Assembly: GCA_002359635.1 (NCBI GenBank)
Contig: DENJ01000076.1
Coordinates: 1 to 27,248 of the forward strand
Source: Burkholderiales bacterium UBA2647
GTDB taxonomy: Bacteria > Pseudomonadota > Gammaproteobacteria > Burkholderiales > Burkholderiaceae_E
Length of the DNA: 27,248 nucleotides
Direction of reading: 5' to 3'
Shown here piece by piece: positions 21,328 through 27,248 of the stretch. Made by a program: the position numbers and the translations under genes. The number at the start of each line of letters is the position of its first letter. The stretch's first letter is position 1. Below the pieces are notes generated by a model. That model was not told where the DNA came from. It saw nothing but the letters and a program-made list of their open reading frames with translations, and ran no database searches.

Positions 21328-22671
21328 ATGAGTAAAGACCAAACAACATCCACAAGACGCCGCTGGTATCGAGGTGCGACGGCGCTGGCGATCGCAGGCG
21401 CGATGGGTATCGCAACAGGGTTTTCGACCACGAGCGCCATGGCTCAGGGCAAGACCCTGAAAATTGGCGTGATTTATGACCTCACGGGTCCTTTTGCTGC
21501 AGGCGGCTCAAGAGCGGGCTATTTGGGTACGAAGTACGCCATCGATATGATTAATGAGCGCGGTGGTGTGGAGGGTTACAAAATCGTGCCAGTTTTTGCC
21601 GATGCCCAAAGCAAAACCGAGGTGGCGATCAACGAAGCCGAGCGCCTGCTCAATCAGGAAAAGGTCGACATGTTGATGGGCGTGTTTTCCTCGGCTCATT
21701 GCGTGCCGATGGCGCAAAAAGTTGACCAAGCTAAGCGCTTTATGTGGGCCAATGTTTGTGTGGCTTCCGCAGTGTTTAAAGACAAAAACCTTAAATACGT
21801 CTTTCGTCCCCAGGTTCACTCCGACCAATTTGGACAAGCTTCTTGCACCTTCTTAAAGGAACAGGCCAAGGCCCGTTTCAATAAGGATGTGAAGGATATG
21901 CGTATTGCCATCATTTATGAAGATGGTCCCTATGGCGCGGGCGTGGCGTCCGGCAATGAGGGCCAGTGCAAGGCCGATGGCATGAACGTGGTGCTCAAAG
22001 AAGGCTACGCTGCAACAGCGCCTGACTTGTCGCCCCTCGTCACCAAACTCAAGCGTGCCAGGCCCGATGCGATTTTGCATACGGGTTACAACCCAGACAT
22101 TACCTTGTTTTTGCGTCAGGCTAAGGACCAAGGCCTGAAGTGGGGCGCCTTGATTGGGCACGGTGCAGGCTACGGGCAGTTTGACAAGCTTTATGACACC
22201 TTCAAAGACGACGCTAATTTGATCTTCAACGTTGATCCAGTGGCAGCACAACTGCTCAATCCTGCTAGCCTGGCCAAAGGGCTTGGCGATATAACCAACG
22301 ACATGGTTAAGCGCTACAAGGCAGAAGTTAAAGCTGACGAAATCCCACCGCACCTTTCGATGGGATTTAACCAATCCTGGATCTTCTTCACCGATGTATT
22401 GCCTAGAGCGATTAAAAAACACGGGGGCATTGACCCTGAAGCCCTGCGCAAAGCATCGCTTGAGACCGATATTCCCACGGGCGGCACGATCCAGGGCTAT
22501 GGCGTGAAATTCTTCCCCCCAGGTCATCCGATGGCTGGCCAAAACGAGCGTTCTTCGCCGGTGGTGATGCAGTACAACGCCCGCGATACCTTTATCGTGT
22601 GGCCCGCTGCGATCAAAACCAAGGACGCGGTGTTACCCCTGCCTAAAGGGCATGGCTACAGCAATCAGTAA
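21328..22671 (+). CDS. ABC transporter periplasmic substrate-binding protein, LivK-like
   Basis: This 447-aa secreted binding protein belongs to the importer encoded downstream. The signal peptide has an arginine-rich start (STRRRWYRG, residues 8-16), a core ALAIAGAMGIATGF and probable cleavage after SAMA (residue 39). The RRRWYRG run is a little like a twin-arginine signal but lacks the FLK part. The mature protein opens LKIGVIYDLTGPFAAGGS, the typical type I binding-protein start, with AINEAERLLNQEKVDMLMG and GPYGAGVASGNEG further on. GAGGAG at 21315-21320 lies 7 nt before the ATG. It has only about general similarity in pattern to the binding protein at 767-2095, so the two importers probably take different substrates. 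The ligand is unknown; the cupin suggests an aromatic ketone or acid. Confidence 0.92.
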   Translation: MSKDQTTSTRRRWYRGATALAIAGAMGIATGFSTTSAMAQGKTLKIGVIYDLTGPFAAGGSRAGYLGTKYAIDMINERGGVEGYKIVPVFADAQSKTEVAINEAERLLNQEKVDMLMGVFSSAHCVPMAQKVDQAKRFMWANVCVASAVFKDKNLKYVFRPQVHSDQFGQASCTFLKEQAKARFNKDVKDMRIAIIYEDGPYGAGVASGNEGQCKADGMNVVLKEGYAATAPDLSPLVTKLKRARPDAILHTGYNPDITLFLRQAKDQGLKWGALIGHGAGYGQFDKLYDTFKDDANLIFNVDPVAAQLLNPASLAKGLGDITNDMVKRYKAEVKADEIPPHLSMGFNQSWIFFTDVLPRAIKKHGGIDPEALRKASLETDIPTGGTIQGYGVKFFPPGHPMAGQNERSSPVVMQYNARDTFIVWPAAIKTKDAVLPLPKGHGYSNQ

Positions 22672-22683
22672 CCGGCTCTTGTC

Positions 22684-23475
22684 GTGAGTCTGCTTTCAGT
22701 CCGGGCGCTGACCAAGCGCTTCGGAGGCTTTACCGCGGTTAATCGGGTCAGTTTCGAGCTCGCTCAGGGTGAAATCCTGGGTCTGATTGGCCCCAATGGC
22801 TCAGGCAAAAGCACCACCTTCAATGTCATCGCCGGGCTCTATCAGCCCAGCGAGGGCGAGATTGTGCTCGATGGCCAGGCTATTGCAGGACTGGCCGCCC
22901 ATGAGATTTGCCGCAAAGGCCTTGCGCGAACCTTTCAGATCCCTCGCCCATTTCGAAAGCTTGGCATTTTGGAAAACACGGTCTTGGCTGCCTACTATGG
23001 CGCCTCCAAGCCGGTCACCAAGGCGCAAGCCGAAAAGCATGCTTTAGATGCCTTGCAGTTGATCGGCTTGCCCTTTGATGCCGAGTCCAAGGTCGATGGC
23101 TTGGGTGCAGCGGGCTTAAAAAAGCTTGAGATGGCGCGGGCGCTTGCGACCAAGCCGCGTTTGCTGCTTGCCGATGAAAGTCTGGGTGGTCTGGATGAAA
23201 ACGAAATGGCTGCTGCCGCCGAGATGCTCAAGCGCATCCGCGATGAGCGGGGTGTGACCATTATTTGGGTGGAACACATCATGGGTGTGCTGATGAAAGT
23301 GATCGATCGCTGCATCGTGCTCGACCATGGTGAGTTGATTGCCCAGGGATCGCCCTCGGAAGTCACAAGGGACCCCAAGGTGGTCGAGGTTTACCTTGGT
23401 CGCGATGCCACGCAGGTTCAACAACAAGCCGATGCTGGCAAAACCGGCGTTCCAGCAGGACGAGATCATGCTTGA
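22684..23475 (+). CDS. livG: ABC transporter ATP-binding protein, LivG family
   Basis: This 263-aa ATPase is half of the LivG/LivF pair. Walker A is GPNGSGKST (36-44), Q-loop region FQIPRPF (84-90), Walker B LLLADES (160-166) and H-loop VEHIMGVL. The ABC signature is unusual: where LSxGQ is expected it reads LGAAGLKKLEMARAL (140-154). LivG proteins often vary here, so function is still likely, since in the heterodimer one site can be supplied by LivF. Start GTG 22684 is 12 nt after the binding-protein stop, with no strong ribosome binding site. It overlaps livF by 8 nt. The C-terminal about 20 residues (VQQQADAGKTGVPAG) are a polar extension. Confidence 0.92.
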   Translation: MSLLSVRALTKRFGGFTAVNRVSFELAQGEILGLIGPNGSGKSTTFNVIAGLYQPSEGEIVLDGQAIAGLAAHEICRKGLARTFQIPRPFRKLGILENTVLAAYYGASKPVTKAQAEKHALDALQLIGLPFDAESKVDGLGAAGLKKLEMARALATKPRLLLADESLGGLDENEMAAAAEMLKRIRDERGVTIIWVEHIMGVLMKVIDRCIVLDHGELIAQGSPSEVTRDPKVVEVYLGRDATQVQQQADAGKTGVPAGRDHA

Positions 23476-24175
23476 GTTGCGAAGCGTCAACGCAGGTTAT
23501 GGCAGCTTTCAGGCCTTGTTTGATGTGAGCCTGGAAGTCAAGGCTGGCGAAGCGGTTGCGGTGATCGGACCCAATGGTGCCGGTAAAACCACCTTGCTTC
23601 GCGCGATGACCCGGCTCATCGATTTACGCTCAGGCCAACTGTCGATGGCATCGAAGGACTTCACCCAGGCACCTGCTCATGAAGTGGTTTCGCTGGGTAT
23701 TGCCCATGTGCCCGAGGGTCGGCGGCTTTTTCCGCGTCTGACGGTTGAAGACAATTTGCGGATGGGTGCTTTTTTGCCCGATGCCAGAGCTGAGTTTTCA
23801 AGGCGGCTTGAGAAGGTCTATAGCCTTTTTCCGAGGATGGCTGAGCGCCGCTATCAGCTTGCCGGCACCATGTCGGGTGGCGAGCAGCAAATGTGTGCGA
23901 TCGGGCGTGCGCTGATGTCCGGGCCCAGGCTGCTGTTGCTCGATGAGCCCTCGGCGGGTCTTGCCCCAGTGGTGGTGCAGTCGATTTTTGATTTGGTACG
24001 CCAGTTGCGCACCGAGGGCTATACCGTGCTGATCGTCGAACAAAATATTCAGCAGGTTTTGCAAGTGGTCGATCGCGCCTACTTGCTTGAAACCGGCCGC
24101 ATCCGTAGCAGTGGTGATGCCAAGACCTTGCTCGGTAGCGAAGCGATTCGCCGAGCCTATCTCGGTTTGGTCTGA
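23468..24175 (+). CDS. livF: ABC transporter ATP-binding protein, LivF family
   Basis: I start at ATG 23468, with AGGA 7 nt upstream and an 8-nt overlap with livG; the frame is open further upstream inside livG but that would add a non-family N-terminus. The 235-aa product has standard LivF length. Motifs: Walker A GPNGAGKTT (34-42), signature MSGGEQQ (135-141), Walker B LLLLDEP (155-161) and the LivF-type VEQNIQQ switch. Unlike the LivF at 2218-3024 it has no basic C-terminal tail and ends soon after RRAYLGLV. It pairs with LivG above and couples to LivH and LivM downstream. Confidence 0.94.
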   Translation: MLELRSVNAGYGSFQALFDVSLEVKAGEAVAVIGPNGAGKTTLLRAMTRLIDLRSGQLSMASKDFTQAPAHEVVSLGIAHVPEGRRLFPRLTVEDNLRMGAFLPDARAEFSRRLEKVYSLFPRMAERRYQLAGTMSGGEQQMCAIGRALMSGPRLLLLDEPSAGLAPVVVQSIFDLVRQLRTEGYTVLIVEQNIQQVLQVVDRAYLLETGRIRSSGDAKTLLGSEAIRRAYLGLV

Positions 24176-24190
24176 GTCAGGGAGCGCGCT

Positions 24191-25063
24191 GTGGATAGCA
24201 TTTTTGATATTTTCCTACTCGAAGCGGTACTCAATGGGGTACTACTTGGGGGATTGCTCGCTTTATTGTCGCTTGGCTTGAATCTCATTTTCGGCGTGAT
24301 CGATGTGGTCTGGATCTGTTATGCCGAATTGGTGATGATTGGCATGTATGGCATTTGGTGGCTACATACCCAGCAGGGCTTGCCACTGCCGCTTGCGATG
24401 GCGATTTCAATCAGCATGGTGGCTGCTTGCGGGGTCTTACTTCACCAGTACGTGGTCTCACCGGTCTTAAGCGCAGAGCCGATCAACCAGCTCTTGGTAA
24501 CCGGCGGGGTGCTTTTCTTCTTGCAAGCTTTTGCCACGGTTTTGTTTGGCGTGGAGTTTCGCAACGTTGGCTTCAGAATGCCTAGTCTCAACCTTGGCGA
24601 GATGAGCTTTTCGGGGGCACGCTTGGTCGCTTTCGGGGTGGCCGTAGCGGCAATTGGTGGCATGTGGTGGTTTTTGCGCAACACCTACCTTGGCACTGCG
24701 ATTCGGGCGATAAGCCAGGACCGGGGCGTGATGCCACTGATGGGGGTCAATGCTCGCCAAATCTACACCTTGACCTCAGCGCTTGGTGGCGGTTTTGCCG
24801 GGCTGGCAGCTTGTTTATTGGTGCTTCAATACGATGTCCATCCTGCCATAGGCCTAACCTTCGGTCCGCTGACTTTTCTCATTTGCGTCTTGGGCGGGCT
24901 AGGCAACCTGATCGGCGGCCTTGTGGCGGCCTTTGTCTTTGCCCAGTTTATTTCGGTGGGGGGCTTTTTCCTGCAACTCGAATGGGGCTATGTGATCGCT
25001 TTTGTGTTTTTCATTGCGGTCATGTTCTGGAAGCCTGAGGGCTTGCTCTCAAAGCGCCGCTAA
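24191..25063 (+). CDS. livH: ABC transporter permease, LivH family
   Basis: This 290-aa inner-membrane permease has about eight hydrophobic segments, beginning with LLGGLLALLSLGLNLIFGVI. The cytoplasmic coupling loop is GTAIRAISQDRGVMPLMGVN, and the typical LivH segment GPLTFLICVLGGLGNLIGGL occurs near residue 230. Start GTG 24191 has AGGGAG (24179-24184) 6 nt upstream, 15 nt after livF. LivH and LivM form the heterodimeric channel. A 62-bp gap follows, with no evident signal except the livM ribosome binding site. Confidence 0.93.
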   Translation: MDSIFDIFLLEAVLNGVLLGGLLALLSLGLNLIFGVIDVVWICYAELVMIGMYGIWWLHTQQGLPLPLAMAISISMVAACGVLLHQYVVSPVLSAEPINQLLVTGGVLFFLQAFATVLFGVEFRNVGFRMPSLNLGEMSFSGARLVAFGVAVAAIGGMWWFLRNTYLGTAIRAISQDRGVMPLMGVNARQIYTLTSALGGGFAGLAACLLVLQYDVHPAIGLTFGPLTFLICVLGGLGNLIGGLVAAFVFAQFISVGGFFLQLEWGYVIAFVFFIAVMFWKPEGLLSKRR

Positions 25064-25125
25064 GGTCCGCTTTGGTGAGAAACTCTTTTCGCTAGGCCGG
25101 CCTCAAGGATAAGGAAACCGCGAGT

Positions 25126-26130
25126 ATGAATCTGCGCCATGTCAGTGTGCTTTTGCTGGTTGTTGTTGTGCTCTTACCATGGGCAGGTCTTGGTAAGTAT
25201 CCGCTTCACTTAATGGTGATGGCAGCACTTTGGGGCTACATCTACACCAGTTGGGCGATCATGGGTCGCTTAGGCATGGTGAGCTTTGGCCATGGCGCCT
25301 TTCTAGGCGTAGGTGCTTATTCAGTGGTGCTTTGCTGGAATCTTTGGGGCTTGTCGCCTTGGATCGGGGCGCTGATTGGCGTGGTAGCCACCGTGGTGCT
25401 TGCGGTGATCATCGGCTACCCGTGTTTTCGTTTCAAGATTGTTGGGCATTACTTTGCATTGGTCACCTTGGCGCTTTCCGAGGTCGTGCGCTTGGTGATC
25501 GTCGCGCTTCGCGAGCAAACGGGTGGCTCGCTTGGCATCACGCCCAAGTCGGCCTTAGGCGGTGGCGAGGCATATTCCTTGTTGGCCTTACAGTTCGACA
25601 GCAAGCTTGTCTGGTTTTACATCATGCTTGCTTTTTGGCTCATGGCGCTTTGGGTCTGGCATCAGGTGGACCGCAGCATGACCCGCCTTGCACTTCAGGC
25701 GATTAGTGATGAAGAAGATGCAGCCGCTTCGGTGGGCATCCCGGTTAATCGCTCTAAACTCCAAATCACCGTGCTTTCAGCGGTGATGACTTGCATCGGT
25801 GGGGTCTTGTATGCCCAGTATCAGCTCTACATTTCACCAGAGACGGTGTCGGGGATCAGTATCTCGCTGCAAATGGTGTTTGGCGCTATTGCTGGTGGCA
25901 TGTTTATTTTGCTTGGACCCACCTTTGGTGCCGTATTCTTGCTGATGCTCTCTGAAGGCTTAAGGATTGTGGTGGGCAATGACATCCATGGGGTTGACCA
26001 GTTGATTTATGGTTTACTGCTCGTTCTCTTTATTATTTTTATGCCGGAAGGGATTCTGGGTGGTTTGCTCAAGCGCTTAAAGGCTGGACCAGCGCAGCGC
26101 AGCCAGCAGTCATTGGCTCAACGCAGCTAA
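25126..26130 (+). CDS. livM: ABC transporter permease, LivM family
   Basis: This 334-aa inner-membrane permease has the LivM signature MVSFGHGAFLGVGAYSVVL in the N-terminal part, a YPCFRFKIVGHYFALVTLAL segment, and the coupling loop ALQAISDEEDAAASVGIPVN. The ATG at 25126 has AAGGA (25111-25115) 10 nt upstream. The last about 15 residues (KAGPAQRSQQSLAQRS) are a polar tail. It completes a five-component importer (binding protein, G, F, H, M) in the less common order with ATPases before permeases. Confidence 0.93.
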   Translation: MNLRHVSVLLLVVVVLLPWAGLGKYPLHLMVMAALWGYIYTSWAIMGRLGMVSFGHGAFLGVGAYSVVLCWNLWGLSPWIGALIGVVATVVLAVIIGYPCFRFKIVGHYFALVTLALSEVVRLVIVALREQTGGSLGITPKSALGGGEAYSLLALQFDSKLVWFYIMLAFWLMALWVWHQVDRSMTRLALQAISDEEDAAASVGIPVNRSKLQITVLSAVMTCIGGVLYAQYQLYISPETVSGISISLQMVFGAIAGGMFILLGPTFGAVFLLMLSEGLRIVVGNDIHGVDQLIYGLLLVLFIIFMPEGILGGLLKRLKAGPAQRSQQSLAQRS

Positions 26131-26212
26131 ATGACCGCTTAAAGCTCAACCATCGCGATAAGCTAAACCATGGCAGCATCATCACATCACAAGCATTGAA
26201 ACGAGCCTCACC

Positions 26213-27229
26213 ATGACAACGACAAACAAGCAAATCCCCGAAAGCATCCGTTATATTGAGCATGGTACAGGTGGCCCAGCCGAGATCATGCATATGGCCC
26301 AAGCGCCCTGCCCAAAGCCCGCAGCAGGCGAAATCTTGATTAAGGTTGCCTATGCCGGGGTCAATCGCCCTGATGTTTTGCAGCGTTCCGGTAAATACCC
26401 ACCGCCTGCAGGCGCACTGCCTTGGCTTGGTCTGGAAGTATCGGGATGGGTGGCTGCACTTGGCGAGGGTGTAAGCGACTGGCAAGTGGGCGATCAGGTT
26501 TGTGCGCTTTGTAATGGCGGGGCTTATGCCGAATATGTTTGTGTGCCGGCGGGTCAAGCACTGCCGCTACCCAAGGGGCTTGGCCTTGATATCGCTGCTG
26601 CGCTACCCGAAACCTATTTCACCGTCTGGACGAATGTCATCGAACGAGGGCGCCTAAAGGCCGGCGAGCGCATTTTGATTCACGGCGGTTCCTCGGGTAT
26701 CGGCATGACGGCGATCCAAATGGCCAAAGCCTGGGGGGCCGAAGTGTTCACCACCGTGGGTTCGGCCGATAAGATCGCGGCGGTCAAAGCAATTGGTGCC
26801 GATCATGCGATCAATTACCGAGAAGCAGACTTCCAGGAGGAAGTGGCGCGGATCACCGCTAAGCAAGGGGTCAACCTAATCCTCGATATGGTCGGTGGGC
26901 CTTATATCGATAAGAACCTGAAATCCTTGGCGCTTGAAGGTCGTTTGGTCCAGATCGCCTTTTTGCAAACGCCAAAAGTTGAAATCGACTGGACGCAGTT
27001 GATGATTCGAAGGCTTAGCTTCACCGGCTCAACCTTGCGCGCGCGTAGCGCGGCCGATAAGCAAGGGCTTGCCCAATCGCTCAAGCAGCACATCTGGCCT
27101 TATCTTGAGCGCGGTCAGATGCTGCCTTCGATTTATGCGGTGTTTGATCTTGCCGATGCGGCCAAAGCGCATGCCTTGATGGAGTCCTCTCAACACATCG
27201 GCAAAATTTTGCTCAAGGTTGCCGATTGA
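26213..27229 (+). CDS. NAD(P)H quinone oxidoreductase, PIG3/QOR type (zinc-free MDR family)
   Basis: This 338-aa cytosolic NADPH-dependent reductase has the PIG3-type marker NRPDVLQRSGKYPPPAG (51-67), the LGLEVSGWV segment and the NADPH loop HGGSSGIG (157-164). No zinc-ligand cysteine pattern of alcohol dehydrogenases is present. Relatives reduce quinones or alpha,beta-unsaturated ketones. It starts 82 bp after livM; no strong ribosome binding site is seen, and the link to the importer is by position and strand only. The final codons encoding LKVAD and the stop are duplicated directly downstream. Confidence 0.9.
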   Translation: MTTTNKQIPESIRYIEHGTGGPAEIMHMAQAPCPKPAAGEILIKVAYAGVNRPDVLQRSGKYPPPAGALPWLGLEVSGWVAALGEGVSDWQVGDQVCALCNGGAYAEYVCVPAGQALPLPKGLGLDIAAALPETYFTVWTNVIERGRLKAGERILIHGGSSGIGMTAIQMAKAWGAEVFTTVGSADKIAAVKAIGADHAINYREADFQEEVARITAKQGVNLILDMVGGPYIDKNLKSLALEGRLVQIAFLQTPKVEIDWTQLMIRRLSFTGSTLRARSAADKQGLAQSLKQHIWPYLERGQMLPSIYAVFDLADAAKAHALMESSQHIGKILLKVAD

Positions 27230-27248
27230 CTCAAGGTTGCCGATTGAC
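27213..27248 (+). repeat. Perfect 18-bp tandem duplication spanning a stop codon at the window end
   Basis: TCAAGGTTGCCGATTGAC occurs at 27213-27230 and again at 27231-27248 without mismatch. The first copy encodes the C-terminal KVAD and TGA of the quinone oxidoreductase; the second repeats LKVAD and TGA in the same frame. The window ends exactly with the second copy, so further copies cannot be seen. Confidence 0.9.

Noticed and set aside
21853..22542. Open frame of 229 codons antisense to the second binding protein
   Set aside because: Its sense gene is a clear binding protein, and no motifs or ribosome binding site support the antisense frame.
23339..23467. 43-residue N-terminal extension of the second livF
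   Set aside because: It is out-of-frame livG sequence; ATG 23468 has a good ribosome binding site and begins the conserved LivF N-terminus.
26142..26177. Imperfect 18-bp direct repeat (AAGCT-AACCAT type) before the quinone oxidoreductase
   Set aside because: Only about 13 of 18 positions match; too weak to separate from chance, though the period equals that of the perfect repeat at 27213.

Overview
The window reads as a chromosomal segment of a betaproteobacterium, most likely a member of Burkholderiales. This is an inference from the gene families, the paired branched-chain-type ABC importers, the leucine-catabolism gene order and a GC content that looks like the mid-50s percent. Nothing in the sequence fixes genus or species. 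It is gene-dense: every gap is under about 200 bp, and I saw no rRNA, tRNA, insertion sequence, prophage or CRISPR array.

Region 1 (1-5899, + strand) is the tail of an importer and acyl-CoA locus. It holds the end of a LivM permease cut by the window edge, a periplasmic binding protein, a LivF-type ATPase, a PaaK-like adenylate-forming protein, a 2,4-dienoyl-CoA-reductase-like SDR and a PaaY-like gamma-carbonic-anhydrase-fold protein. The set suggests uptake of an organic acid, CoA activation, reduction, and clean-up of unwanted CoA esters.

Region 2 (5924-18562, - strand) is one long run of 11 genes built around leucine/isovalerate catabolism. In transcription order these are isovaleryl-CoA dehydrogenase (liuA), a thiolase, a small SDR, a second acyl-CoA dehydrogenase, methylcrotonyl-CoA carboxylase beta (liuB), methylglutaconyl-CoA hydratase (liuC), carboxylase alpha with biotin domain (liuD), a GhrA-type 2-hydroxyacid dehydrogenase, HMG-CoA lyase (liuE/mvaB), a DUF1289-metallo-beta-lactamase fusion and a GNAT acetyltransferase. 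Many junctions overlap by 1-7 nt, and GTG/TTG starts are frequent. No regulator and no acetoacetate CoA-transferase lie in the window.

Region 3 (18695-20554) has a second MBL-fold hydrolase, divergent from liuA, and a convergent SMUG1-type uracil-DNA glycosylase.

Region 4 (20736-27229, + strand) is a second, complete importer: a ChrR/dihydroxyacetophenone-dioxygenase-like cupin, a binding protein, LivG, LivF, LivH and LivM, followed by a PIG3-type quinone oxidoreductase. A candidate promoter whose -10 sits inside an inverted repeat lies upstream.

The most unusual raw-sequence signals are three short tandem repeats with periods of 12, 15 and 18 bp. All three are multiples of a codon and each sits at one end of a gene. 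In the 15-bp array below HMG-CoA lyase, the stop codon aligns with a GAA codon of the repeat, so the array looks like a former or expandable C-terminal tail.
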